DNA from: Mycolicibacterium hodleri
GTDB taxonomy: Bacteria > Actinomycetota > Actinomycetes > Mycobacteriales > Mycobacteriaceae
DNA length: 64,000 bases
Direction: 5' to 3'
NCBI RefSeq assembly: GCF_025822245.1
Contig: NZ_JACKTL010000067.1
Span: forward strand, 62,001 to 126,000
Positions 7,523 through 16,489 of this stretch are shown piece by piece. The notes under the pieces were generated by a model. The model was not told where the DNA came from. It was given only the letters and a program-made list of their open reading frames with translations, and did no database searches. Each line of letters begins with the position of its first letter. Position 1 is the stretch's first letter. Made by a program: the position numbers and the translations under genes.

Positions 7523-8800
7523 ATGTCACGGGCCGCGGCACCACCGCTGAAGGTGCCACGCGGAGCCACCCGGGTCCGGAGCGCGCGGTTCGCGGCGGGG
7601 ATGGCCGTCGGTGCGCTCATTGGAGCAATCATCGGTGGCCTCTGCTTCTCCGCGCTGGCCACCAAATCCACGGCCACCGCACTCATCAGGCTCACACCTC
7701 CGGTGGAGCTGACGGCGCTGGCGACCGGCGCCGACCGCACCACGCCGGACACGGAGGCCTACATCACCCAGTACGTGGCGGGCGAAGTCGCCTACCTGTC
7801 CGGAATTGGCTTCACCCGCGCCGTGGGCGTCAGCCTGGGGCAGTCCGATCCGGCCAACATCGACGTCTTGCAGGAAATCGGCTCGGCCGTCATAGATTTC
7901 AGCGGCAGCGCCGATTCCGACGCAGATGCCACCCGCCTGGTGCAGGCGGCCATCGACGTCTACGGCGCGCAAGTCGGCGAGCGGTCCAAGCGTCAGTTGC
8001 AGACCATCCTCCCGGCGCTCGACGCATGGGAAGTCGAGGCCAACGCGGCGGGCGACCTCGCCCGCGTGCACGACATCCGGACCGTCCGCGACTCGATCGC
8101 ACTCGAGGCGGGAACACCCGCGAGCATCACGGTGCTTCAGGCTCCGGCCGTCAACGAGGCCTCCGAGAGCCGTTGGCTGCTCGGCGCGGTTCTCGGCGCT
8201 TTCCTGGGGGCCTGCATAGTGCCGCTGCGTCAACTGGCGCGCCGCCGCAAGACGGGATGCCTGACCTCGCCGAGCGACCTCAGCGCCTACGTCGACGGTG
8301 TGATCGGGCCGACGGTGGATCTCGAAGAGGCTGCGCGCCAAAGCCAGTCGAGTCCGTTGTCCAGAACGCTCCTGGCCCAGTGCACGTCAGCCGGCCCCAC
8401 CCGGACCGTGGTGGTCATCGGGGCGTCGTCATCCTCCGGGACCCCGGTCATCGCGTCGTTGCTTGCGGCGGCCGCCGCGGAAGCGGGTCCCGTGCAGACC
8501 ATCCGACTGGTGGACGAGTCGACGTCCCCATTCGACGCCGCCGAACAAGAGACCACTCTCATCGTCGACGCCGGCGCGCTGGGTGAGTCGTGGCTCCTGT
8601 CGGAGGCGGTACGTCGGGCTACCGACCTCATCGTGGTCGCAAGGCTCGACGTCGACACCGTGCAACAGGTGTTCCTGGTGCGCTCCGCCACCGCAGCGAG
8701 CAGCAGTCGGCTGGCCGCCGTCGTCACGTTCCATCCAAAGTACGGACTCTCACGTCACCGCAGCGGTGCGAAGGCGACGACCATCTCGACGCAACCGTAA
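7523..8800 (+). CDS. Chain-length determinant (PCP) with degenerate tyrosine-autokinase-like domain, copy 1
   Basis: 425 residues arranged like Wzz/Wzc-type polysaccharide co-polymerases: a short basic N-terminus, TM1 at 23-46, an extracytoplasmic region, TM2 at 219-236 and a cytoplasmic domain. The latter starts a P-loop-like strand VVVIGASSSSGTP (298-309) and has TTLIVDAGAL (345-354) in the Walker B position, but the P-loop has no lysine and there is no tyrosine-rich tail. It therefore probably sets chain length or bridges export machinery without kinase activity. The block VAGEVAYLSG (87-96) is identical in the second copy at 15-16 kb. The stop codon overlaps the flippase ATG by one base. 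Confidence 0.78.
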   Translation: MSRAAAPPLKVPRGATRVRSARFAAGMAVGALIGAIIGGLCFSALATKSTATALIRLTPPVELTALATGADRTTPDTEAYITQYVAGEVAYLSGIGFTRAVGVSLGQSDPANIDVLQEIGSAVIDFSGSADSDADATRLVQAAIDVYGAQVGERSKRQLQTILPALDAWEVEANAAGDLARVHDIRTVRDSIALEAGTPASITVLQAPAVNEASESRWLLGAVLGAFLGACIVPLRQLARRRKTGCLTSPSDLSAYVDGVIGPTVDLEEAARQSQSSPLSRTLLAQCTSAGPTRTVVVIGASSSSGTPVIASLLAAAAAEAGPVQTIRLVDESTSPFDAAEQETTLIVDAGALGESWLLSEAVRRATDLIVVARLDVDTVQQVFLVRSATAASSSRLAAVVTFHPKYGLSRHRSGAKATTISTQP

Positions 8801-9972
8801 TGCCCGGCACGAAGCACCTGGCCGCCGTTGCGCAGGTGGTGGCAGGCTTGGCGCTCAACGCCTTTCCCGCCATCTTCCTCGCCGTGTACGCCCGCATCGC
8901 CCCGATCGACGCCCAGGGCTTCCTTGCACTGTCGTTGGCGATCGGTGTCTACGTCGCCCAATTGTTGAACGCCTTCATCGTCGAAGGTCTGTTGGCGACA
9001 CCGGGTGCGGACCACCGCCTGACCTTGCCCACGTGGACCGCGCTGCTGAGCGCGGCATCTGCTGCGGCGCTCATCGCGGGACCCCCGGTGGCCCACCCCG
9101 CGGTGTTGATGTTCAGCTCGATCGGACTCATGTCCGGATTGCTCATGACCAGATCGATCGGAATGGTCCGGGGCGACTGGCAGCGCGAAGCAATCGCGGC
9201 GGTCGTCTTGATCTCCGCCGGAACGTGCGCGCTCGTCTTGGCGATTCACCACAACGACCACTGCATCCGACTGCTCGCCGCCGGAGCCCTGGTCGCAACG
9301 CTGATCCGGTATCGGCCTCGCGGCGCGAGGGGGTTCTCCGGGATGCCACCCGACGTCCGGCGGTCGGGTTGGGTGACGGCCGAGACGGCGGTGGTGGGCG
9401 CCGTTCAACCCGCAATCACATCCATCGTCCTGGTCACCATGGGACCCGCCGCCTCGGTCGGATTCCGCGTCATCTCCACGGTTTCGAACGCCCTCGAACC
9501 GATCATCGCCTACGGTCGCTTTCGGCTGCTCGCACACGGACACCACGGTGAGCTCGTGATCGTCTCGGGCATCTTCGTCGCCGGGCTCGCGGGGGTCCTC
9601 CTCGGAGCCTTTGGCGGACTCGGCAGCCTCATCTTCGGGCCGGCATGGGCCAACGTCGGCGCACTGGCGTTGGTCTTGGCCTGCCTGTGGAAGGGGCTCA
9701 TGTTGACGTCGACGGTGCCGTTCGCGGCATTGCGACGGGCCGGTGAGACCACCATCGTGTTCTGGGTCCGGGCGACGAGCACCGTGGTCTACCTGGCGAT
9801 GGGTGTCGGCTTCCTTCTGGGGTGGCATTCGAACACCGCGATCTTCCTCGCATTCGTCCTCTCCGAATCGTTCACCGCGGTCTTGTATCACGTGGTGGCG
9901 CGAAGGAGTGCCCCCGAATACGACGTGAAGCTCACGACCTCGACGGTCAAGAAGAACAATGCTCACGACTGA
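8800..9972 (+). CDS. Wzx-like polysaccharide flippase (MATE/MOP superfamily)
   Basis: 390 residues, almost entirely hydrophobic, with ten or more predicted transmembrane helices and few charged loops. MATE/MOP-type flippases translocate polyprenyl-diphosphate-linked repeat units across the membrane. Its place directly after a PCP gene (one-base stop/start overlap) and before a polymerase-like gene (14-nt overlap) is the main support for this function, since Wzx proteins diverge strongly in sequence. It is somewhat shorter than the usual 400-500 residues. Confidence 0.72.
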   Translation: MPGTKHLAAVAQVVAGLALNAFPAIFLAVYARIAPIDAQGFLALSLAIGVYVAQLLNAFIVEGLLATPGADHRLTLPTWTALLSAASAAALIAGPPVAHPAVLMFSSIGLMSGLLMTRSIGMVRGDWQREAIAAVVLISAGTCALVLAIHHNDHCIRLLAAGALVATLIRYRPRGARGFSGMPPDVRRSGWVTAETAVVGAVQPAITSIVLVTMGPAASVGFRVISTVSNALEPIIAYGRFRLLAHGHHGELVIVSGIFVAGLAGVLLGAFGGLGSLIFGPAWANVGALALVLACLWKGLMLTSTVPFAALRRAGETTIVFWVRATSTVVYLAMGVGFLLGWHSNTAIFLAFVLSESFTAVLYHVVARRSAPEYDVKLTTSTVKKNNAHD

Positions 9973-11299
9973 TCGGTACGCACCGGCGACGACGGCGGAC
10001 GAGGAGACCTTCGTCCCGCCAAAGTGGTTCACCCCGGCCGTCTTCATCCTGGCTCCCGTGGGCGCATCCTTCGGCGCGTGGGTGGTGTTGGGTGGCCTCT
10101 ACCTGCTCGGGTACGCAGGCGGATCCTGGGAGAGGCTCGCGGGCTTCTCCGAACCAGCGAACCTGACGCTGCGAAGCGTTGTGCTGCTTGCCTTCTGGTA
10201 CGGGGCCGTGGTGTCGGTGTCCATGGTGGGATGGCGGCTCGGCACCCAGTCGCGACCGCGGGCGACGACGGTCGAGCTGACCGCCTCGCCGATGTTCGAA
10301 CGTCGGTACTTCTTCGTGATCCTGCTCGCGGCCACGGTGGGGATCGGATATTCGCTCTACCAGATCGGTAGCCCACTCTCCATCATCGCGTCACTCAGCG
10401 CCCAAACCGGCAACGATCTCTACAGCTCACTGTCGAATACCGCCTCCCCCACGACGCTGCGGTACTCGACGATCCTTGCCGCACCGATAGGCGTCTACCT
10501 GTGGCGCCGGAAGCTGCTCGCCTGGCCGTTCATGGTCCTCGCGGTTGCGCTGCTGCTCATGAATGCGATGCTGGCACACCGACTCTCCCTGCTCATGGCG
10601 AGCGTGGTCTACCTCGCGATGTGGGTACGGCAGCGGACGACGACGCGCCGACGTTCGGCCAAGTCGTCGAATCGATGGATTGCGATCATCGCCATAGGCG
10701 TCGTGGGGTTCGCGCTTCTGGGCGCCCTCAACTACTTTCGCAACGCGAACTACTACCGGGACGCCGGCGTATCCAACCCCGCGGCAATGAACCTGTATCA
10801 AATGGGGGCATACCTCGCGGTGCCCGCCCAAGTCTCGATCGGTGTGTCCGACGCGGTCATGAGCGGTGCGTGGCACGTCGCGTCGGATCCCGTCGACGCC
10901 CTGACCGCGATCGAGCCAACCTTCCTGCAATTCGAAAAGGTCAGCAAGGACAACAGCTGGAAGCGGGCCTCGGTCTTCGGCTACTCGGTGAAGTTCGCGC
11001 CCAACTTCTTCACCGTGTCGGTGTTCGCCGACACCTACGCCCTGTATGGAACCTGGGGTTGGATCTACACGTTCGGCCTCTACGGGTTCGCCGGCTACCT
11101 GCTGGCACGGATCGTCCGCTACGGCACCGTGATCGCAGGCTCGGCTGGCGTGGTCGCCTATTGCTTCTCCGAGATGTGGCGCATTCAGATCTTGAGCTAC
11201 GGCATCGTCATCTATCTGCTGTTGCTCACCATCGGCAGCGCCCTCATCGCCGGTTGGAGCACCAGACGCACGGCCGGACGGTCCCTCTCGGTGACCTAG
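9959..11299 (+). CDS. Wzy-like O-antigen/exopolysaccharide polymerase
   Basis: 446 residues with about ten to twelve hydrophobic segments and a large hydrophilic loop after the middle (roughly 265-345, containing LNYFRNANYYRDAG and EPTFLQFEKVS). This topology is usual for Wzy polymerases, which join lipid-linked repeat units on the outer leaflet. The final segments include YGTWGWIYTFGLYGFAGYL and FSEMWRIQIL. Sequence conservation in this family is too low for a firm motif call. Overlap with the flippase gene and the neighbouring PCP make the assignment likely. The gene is convergent with the epimerase 13 nt away. Confidence 0.7.
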   Translation: MLTTDRYAPATTADEETFVPPKWFTPAVFILAPVGASFGAWVVLGGLYLLGYAGGSWERLAGFSEPANLTLRSVVLLAFWYGAVVSVSMVGWRLGTQSRPRATTVELTASPMFERRYFFVILLAATVGIGYSLYQIGSPLSIIASLSAQTGNDLYSSLSNTASPTTLRYSTILAAPIGVYLWRRKLLAWPFMVLAVALLLMNAMLAHRLSLLMASVVYLAMWVRQRTTTRRRSAKSSNRWIAIIAIGVVGFALLGALNYFRNANYYRDAGVSNPAAMNLYQMGAYLAVPAQVSIGVSDAVMSGAWHVASDPVDALTAIEPTFLQFEKVSKDNSWKRASVFGYSVKFAPNFFTVSVFADTYALYGTWGWIYTFGLYGFAGYLLARIVRYGTVIAGSAGVVAYCFSEMWRIQILSYGIVIYLLLLTIGSALIAGWSTRRTAGRSLSVT

Positions 11300-11312
11300 G
11301 AGCGCCCGACCC

Positions 11313-12266
11313 TCAGGTCAAGCGTCCGTTGAGCGCCGGGAGGAACTCCGGGTTCGCCCACGTCCGCGTCAACGTCTCGTCCAGGTCGTGCGCCGGTCGC
11401 CAACCGAACACCTCCTCGATGTGAGTGATGTCCGCACCGAGGAAAGGACGGTCGACCGCGCGCATGCGGGTGGGGTCTTGGCGGACCTCGAAGTCCAAGC
11501 CCAGAACCGAACGCATTCGGGACAGGATCTCGTCCACGGAGTACTGGTGTCCACTACCGAGGTTGACCGTCTCGCACGACACCCCATCGGGGTTCGTCCC
11601 GAGCGCGACGGTCGCGAAGCCGTTGGCGGCGTCGAGCACGTCGATGTAATCGCGCTTGGGCCAGGTGTTTCCGAGACTGATCGAGTCCACGCCCGCCCGA
11701 AGCTGCGCGACGATCGCAGGCAACAGGTGCGGGTTGGTCTCCCCGGGCCCGATGACGTTGAAGAGTCGGACGACGGCGGCCGAGATGCCGCGGTCGGCTG
11801 CGAACGCCCGGACGTACTCCTCCCCCTGCAGCTTGGTGATGCCATAGATGTCGGCCGGGCCGAGCCTCGACTCGAATTCGCGGTGCGCCGCTTCGTCGGG
11901 CTGGTAGACCGCGCCGCTGCTGGCGAAGACGAAGCGCACCCCGGCCGGGCAGCTGGCCAACAGGTTGACGGTGCCGGAAACGTTTGTGGCAACGGCATTC
12001 GCCGGGTCGGAGTCGCATTCCGGAATGTAGTGGATCGCTGCCAGGTGGATGACGACGTCCGGCTCAAACTCCTCGACCACCGCGCGCGTGGCAGCCGCGT
12101 CGCGGATGTCCACCCGCTGAAAGCGGAAGTCGGAACCTTCTTCAGTCAGCCAATCGGGCGTTCCGTAGCGAAGCAGATCTGCCACCAGAAGATCGGTCTT
12201 GCCGCTGAGAATGCGAACCAGCTGTTTGCCGACGAAGCCGGCGCCCCCCGTAACCATTACCCGCAC
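11313..12266 (-). CDS. NAD-dependent sugar-nucleotide epimerase/dehydratase (extended SDR)
   Basis: 317 residues. GGAGFVG (7-13) binds NAD, D53 sits in VDIRD, SSGAVY includes the catalytic serine region (S116/S117), and Y141-x3-K145 (YGITK) completes the SDR active site. The size and motifs match UDP-glucose 4-epimerase-like enzymes, so it probably makes a nucleotide-sugar precursor for the repeat unit in the cytoplasm; whether it epimerises, dehydrates or reduces cannot be read from sequence. The GTG start has GGGAGGGAA seven bases upstream. It is the last gene of a minus-strand group with the beta-helix protein and a glycosyltransferase. Confidence 0.87.
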   Translation of the reverse strand: MRVMVTGGAGFVGKQLVRILSGKTDLLVADLLRYGTPDWLTEEGSDFRFQRVDIRDAAATRAVVEEFEPDVVIHLAAIHYIPECDSDPANAVATNVSGTVNLLASCPAGVRFVFASSGAVYQPDEAAHREFESRLGPADIYGITKLQGEEYVRAFAADRGISAAVVRLFNVIGPGETNPHLLPAIVAQLRAGVDSISLGNTWPKRDYIDVLDAANGFATVALGTNPDGVSCETVNLGSGHQYSVDEILSRMRSVLGLDFEVRQDPTRMRAVDRPFLGADITHIEEVFGWRPAHDLDETLTRTWANPEFLPALNGRLT

Positions 12267-12363
12267 GTGCGTTCCCTCCCCATTCCTTCATTGTCACTCG
12301 TGTATCCCGTTGACCGCTCGCACTCGCTCATCTTCCTCTGGATGCAGCCGTCCGCCCACGCGC

Positions 12364-13923
12364 TCAGCAGGTGCCCGTTCGGCCCGCGAGCTCGGACGGC
12401 TCGACGGTTAGTGTCTGCACCTTGAGAGCGGGCGACGTCGGATCGCAGTCCGTTGGTTCTGAGATCGTCACCGGTGTCCACGACAAGGGTGCAGATGGCC
12501 AGCGCACCGCCATGACGTCGATCTCGCCGTCGGTGTTCTCGAATCGCGCACATGGCAACGGTTCTGCGGCGCTCTCTGGCTTGGTGACGGTCAATTCCAA
12601 GTCTCCCACCGTCAGTCGACTGGTATCCAGCGCCGAGAACATCGTGACGGGTTGCGACTGCTCGGCCGTCACGTGGTCCATGTGAACGTCCGTGGTACCG
12701 GCCAGCCCGACACCCCCGTTACCCCCGGCGGCCGACGTCGAATCTATGACGCACGTTCCAAGACTCACCCCGGTGACCCGTTGGCTCGACAGCGATTCCA
12801 CCCGGACGGCCCAATTCGTGCACCGCGTCAGACGAGCGTCACCCACGTCGACGGAGAAGTCGCTGAAACGCGCGTCGACGGCGGCGGGCGGCCGGGCGAG
12901 CACGTGCACCCCGGTCTCGCAGTCGTCGGCGGTGAGACCGGTGACCGAAAGGCCCCGGGTGCTGACGTACTCCCAACTCACGTCATACCCGGCGGTCGAC
13001 GAGTCGACCATCAGCGCAGCACCGAACTGCTTGTCGGAAACCGTCAACCCGTGAATGGCGACGCGCTGGGCACCAGCCACGCGAACACCATTGGCCCGTC
13101 CGCCGGACACGGTGACGTTCTCGATGGCGAAGTCGGCATTCGACCACTCGGTCAGCCCGGGAAACGCAAAAGTCCCCGCCGCAGAGTCGAACGACGGTGT
13201 GTCGGCGAAATAGGTGACCAGGGCCAGTCCGTCGTCACCGTTGTCCACGGCGACGTGTCCGCTGACCTTGGCGCGCCGGCACGCGTTGAAGTGCAACCCG
13301 TCTGCCTTGGTGTGCTCGGACCGAAGGTTGGAGACGGTGATGTCGGAGACGCCGTTCATGACGACACCGGCTTGCGGGGCGGACTGAATGACACAGTTCG
13401 ACAAGCTGATTCCGCTGACGGGTGTGGGTGACCCACTCCACCCGCTCGGCACGGCGCCGTCACTCGCGAAACCGACGACCCTGATGCCGTCGCCCATCGA
13501 TCGCTTGGGCTGACGCGCCCATCGAATCTTGACGTTGCGCATCGAGATGTTCGATGCGGGCCCGCGGACCAGGACACCGTGACTGGTGCCGGTGTTGCTT
13601 CGCTGATCCACGTTGTCCATCAACAGTTCCGCACCCGGCTCGAAGTCGACGTCGACGTCGGACATGCCGGCGATGGCGACGGCCGCGCCGGCCCGTGGGT
13701 TGAGCTCGGCGAAGCGATAGCTCCCGACCGGGAAGTGCAGCACACTTCCCGACGCCAAGGCACCCACCGCCGCGGTAATCGCCGCCGAGTCGTCCCGGCT
13801 ACCGTCCCCGACGGCCCCGTGGTCCCGGACGTTGACCGTCGGCCTCGACGCAACCGGTGAACACGCCACGGCGGCGAGCACCGTGGGCGCAGCGAGAAGC
13901 AAGCTCCGCCTGGTGACGTTCAT
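12364..13923 (-). CDS. Exported beta-helix (pectate-lyase-superfamily) lipoprotein
   Basis: 519 residues. The N-terminus MNVTRRSLLLAAPTVLAAVACS carries a twin-arginine motif (R5 R6) and a lipobox ending at C21, so Tat export and lipid anchoring on the outer face of the membrane are expected. NVRDHGAVGDGSRDDSAAI (about 34-52) is the typical start of the pectate lyase 3/GH28-like right-handed beta-helix, and many short beta-strand turns follow. Such proteins cut, epimerise or bind polysaccharide, so trimming or modifying the local polymer is a reasonable inference. The start at 13923 overlaps the glycosyltransferase stop as ATGA; an ATG three codons upstream is an alternative. Confidence 0.8.
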   Translation of the reverse strand: MNVTRRSLLLAAPTVLAAVACSPVASRPTVNVRDHGAVGDGSRDDSAAITAAVGALASGSVLHFPVGSYRFAELNPRAGAAVAIAGMSDVDVDFEPGAELLMDNVDQRSNTGTSHGVLVRGPASNISMRNVKIRWARQPKRSMGDGIRVVGFASDGAVPSGWSGSPTPVSGISLSNCVIQSAPQAGVVMNGVSDITVSNLRSEHTKADGLHFNACRRAKVSGHVAVDNGDDGLALVTYFADTPSFDSAAGTFAFPGLTEWSNADFAIENVTVSGGRANGVRVAGAQRVAIHGLTVSDKQFGAALMVDSSTAGYDVSWEYVSTRGLSVTGLTADDCETGVHVLARPPAAVDARFSDFSVDVGDARLTRCTNWAVRVESLSSQRVTGVSLGTCVIDSTSAAGGNGGVGLAGTTDVHMDHVTAEQSQPVTMFSALDTSRLTVGDLELTVTKPESAAEPLPCARFENTDGEIDVMAVRWPSAPLSWTPVTISEPTDCDPTSPALKVQTLTVEPSELAGRTGTC

Positions 13924-15059
13924 GCGCGGCATTGATCGAGCTTCGCCACGATCGTCGAGGCCGCCGCATCGGTCGAAATGAGTGCTTGACGTTGCGTCAC
14001 GTGTGCCCATCCCCTCGACGCCAGCTCCGCCCGAGCGTGGTCGTCGAGACAGTGGGTGCGGATCAGTCTCGCGAGCTGTCGGCTGTCGTTCGGGTCGAAA
14101 TAGTCGGCGCCGTCGCCGCACGTCTCGCGGAGCGACGGGATGTCCGAACTGAGGACCGCAGTGTGGGACGCCATTGCCTCCAGCGGTGGAAGCCCGGCAC
14201 CCTCGTTGAACGACGGCATCACCAGGACGTCGGCCCCTGCGACCAGCGCACGGAGTTTCTCGAAGTCAAGCCGTCCGATCATGCGAACGCTTTCTCCCAG
14301 TGCCGTGGCCGATGCATGGACCCGATCGTCGAGCATCTTGACCGACGCGCCGCTGCCCGCAATGACCAAATCGTGCGGAATGTCTTGCTGAACTTGGCTG
14401 TACGCGTCCAGCAGGGCCGGCAGATTCTTGTGCCGCTTCACATTACCGAGATAGAGGATGTACTTGCCCTGCACGGGAGACAAACCTACGTCGACCGGCT
14501 TGAGCCATTCCTCGCCGACGGGAATGGGCGTGACGACGAATTCGGCCGAGGGGACGAACTTCGCGAGCGCATCGGCCGCAGCCTGAGTCGGACTGAAGAC
14601 CGTACTCGACCTGCGTGCGTCGAGTTCGAGCATCGTGCGTGCATACAGACGCCGACCGACACCCTGACCGCTGACGTTCCTAGCCAGGAGATGGTTGTCG
14701 TCGTGGACCGTGCTGAAGCTCAATACGTCCCGATTGGCCGGGCGTAAGAGGGTAAGTGGGAAGGGGTAGTGGGGTACCCAGATCGCCCTGGGCCGGATCT
14801 CCCGCACGGCCCAATCCCAGACCTTCTGCTCGTGAACCGAATACATCGGCGCGGCCGGGAATTCCGAGAAGACGACGGCGGTTCCGTCGTCGACGACGGG
14901 CGCGTTGCCGCGGTCCGTCAGGACGGCGAGCGTGCGGTGATGCCGGGCCAGCACTTGTTCCAGACGGGGAAGCTGCGCGCGAATGTAGGTACCTATTCCG
15001 CTCTGTTCGATGTGTCTCGCATCGAACAAGAGGTCGGTCATCGGATCATCGTCGCCCAT
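13920..15059 (-). CDS. GT4-family glycosyltransferase A
   Basis: 379 residues (373 if it starts at the ATG at 15041, which opens with MTDLLFDARH). The C-terminal half has the GT-B fold signals YILYLGNVKRHKN, LVIAGSGA, and the E-x7-E motif EGAGLPPLE in the donor site, followed by SSDIPSLRETCGDGADYFDP. The N-terminal part begins FDARHIEQSGIGTYIRAQL, as in retaining GT4 mannosyl- and galactosyltransferases. It adds one sugar of the repeat unit on the cytoplasmic side; donor and linkage are unknown. It is 18 nt downstream of the second PCP gene and overlaps the beta-helix lipoprotein gene by four bases. Confidence 0.88.
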   Translation of the reverse strand: MGDDDPMTDLLFDARHIEQSGIGTYIRAQLPRLEQVLARHHRTLAVLTDRGNAPVVDDGTAVVFSEFPAAPMYSVHEQKVWDWAVREIRPRAIWVPHYPFPLTLLRPANRDVLSFSTVHDDNHLLARNVSGQGVGRRLYARTMLELDARRSSTVFSPTQAAADALAKFVPSAEFVVTPIPVGEEWLKPVDVGLSPVQGKYILYLGNVKRHKNLPALLDAYSQVQQDIPHDLVIAGSGASVKMLDDRVHASATALGESVRMIGRLDFEKLRALVAGADVLVMPSFNEGAGLPPLEAMASHTAVLSSDIPSLRETCGDGADYFDPNDSRQLARLIRTHCLDDHARAELASRGWAHVTQRQALISTDAAASTIVAKLDQCRA

Positions 15060-15077
15060 CCGGGCGTTTGCGGCCGG

Positions 15078-16298
15078 TCAATCCGTGCGAAACATCCGTG
15101 CCCATGGCCGACGACGATAGGTGAACACGGCCATCAGCGGCGCGTCACGAGACGCACCCGTTAAGTTCAGGCCGCACTCCGTATTTGCTGCATCGTCAAA
15201 GGCAAGGCGTGCCACCAATACGACGATCGTGGCCGAGTCGACCAGATCGGGGGTGATGCCCTCGTCGCCGATTGCTCCACCGTCCACCACCCGCGTCGTC
15301 ACTGCAGGCTGAGAGGGGCTGCGCTCGACTGCGAGCTCGAACAGCGACGAGATGACCGACGACCCCGACGACGCCGATGCCCCCACGACGAGGATGACGC
15401 GAGGCGTCGTGCTGGAAGGGCAAAGCGCGTAAAGAGTGCTGGCGAGGCGTGCTTGCTCGGTCGACCATTCATCTCGCGGCGGCATGTCGAGATCGACCGC
15501 GGGAAGAAGGATTCCGTCCGCACCATCGGCGACGACCGTTCCCACCGCTCCCACTCCCGAGCGCCGCCAGCGGACGAGCAGACCGACGAGCGCACCCGCG
15601 CCGCCGACCAGCCCGCCCACGATTGCACCTACGACCCACGCGTCGACGGCGGGGTCGGTCAGCGTCGGCGCCTGCATCACCAGCAGATTCCGCGCCATGT
15701 CCGCCTGCAGTTGCACACTGTCGCGCAACCGCCGAATTGACTGTGCGCGTGCAGGGTCGGATTCGCTCTGCGCGAGCCACACGGACAGCCGTGGCAGAAT
15801 CGTCCGCACTTGCCGGTCGACCCGCTGCTGGAGCTGCTGCCCGTACAGATCAATGGCCGTCTGGACGGTCCTCCTGGCCTCGTCGCCGGACACACTGGTG
15901 CAGCTGACCGTCACCACGGTGGATTCATTCGCCTGTATGACCTTCAACTCCACCGGCTCGTTCTTGGCCATCTTCCTGGCGACGGCCAGCGCGAAACCGT
16001 CGCCGGAGAGGTAGGCGACCTCGCCCGCCACGAACTGCGTCGTGCCGTCCTGATTGTCGGGGGTGATTTGGCTCGCCCCTCCCGCAACGGCAGTCAGGTC
16101 GGCGGGATTTTGCAGTCGCAGAAAGGCTGTCGCCGTGACGTTTCGGCCCATGCCGCCGAACGCCAGTCCACCCGCGGCCGCTCCGATGCAGAGCCCGACG
16201 AGGGCGCCCACGACCAGCTTGCTCAGCAGTAGTCGTCTTTCGAGCGACGAAATCCGCTCGATCGCGGTCGCAGGGACTTTCGACGCGTTGGCAACCAA
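15078..16298 (-). CDS. Chain-length determinant (PCP) with degenerate kinase-like domain, copy 2
   Basis: 406 residues from a TTG start chosen because GGAG lies eight bases upstream and a TACCAT -10 box lies further upstream; the open frame continues to 16424 without better signals. TM1 is at about 25-48 and TM2 at about 221-243. The outer region contains QFVAGEVAYLSG as in copy 1. The cytoplasmic end has VILVVGASASSGSS (301-314), again a P-loop without its lysine. It is a clear paralogue of the copy at 7.5 kb. The pair may form a hetero-oligomer or serve two export steps. It heads a minus-strand group with GT4 A, the beta-helix lipoprotein and the epimerase. Confidence 0.76.
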   Translation of the reverse strand: MVANASKVPATAIERISSLERRLLLSKLVVGALVGLCIGAAAGGLAFGGMGRNVTATAFLRLQNPADLTAVAGGASQITPDNQDGTTQFVAGEVAYLSGDGFALAVARKMAKNEPVELKVIQANESTVVTVSCTSVSGDEARRTVQTAIDLYGQQLQQRVDRQVRTILPRLSVWLAQSESDPARAQSIRRLRDSVQLQADMARNLLVMQAPTLTDPAVDAWVVGAIVGGLVGGAGALVGLLVRWRRSGVGAVGTVVADGADGILLPAVDLDMPPRDEWSTEQARLASTLYALCPSSTTPRVILVVGASASSGSSVISSLFELAVERSPSQPAVTTRVVDGGAIGDEGITPDLVDSATIVVLVARLAFDDAANTECGLNLTGASRDAPLMAVFTYRRRPWARMFRTD

Positions 16299-16333
16299 CT
16301 GCGACGCTCCGTCCTGTAGCCCTTGCGAACAGT

Positions 16334-16339
16334 ATGGTA
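16334..16339 (-). promoter_or_regulatory. -10 box (TACCAT) for PCP copy 2
   Basis: The hexamer predicts a start near 16327 and a short leader of about 28 nt that includes the GGAG at 16310-16307 in front of the TTG at 16298. The same TACCAT hexamer precedes glycosyltransferase B and the first cytosine methyltransferase. Confidence 0.4.
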
Positions 16340-16489
16340 GCCGGGCCGAGTCCTTCCGTTGGACGGACACGGCCACGCCCGCCCCGGCAGCTTGCCCAAC
16401 GGCGCGTTGTCCTCCGCGGAGCACCGTTTCCCAGTACCGTGCGTCGGCAGACGTGATTCAACGGGCACTCATTCGAGGCGGGAGCGACG

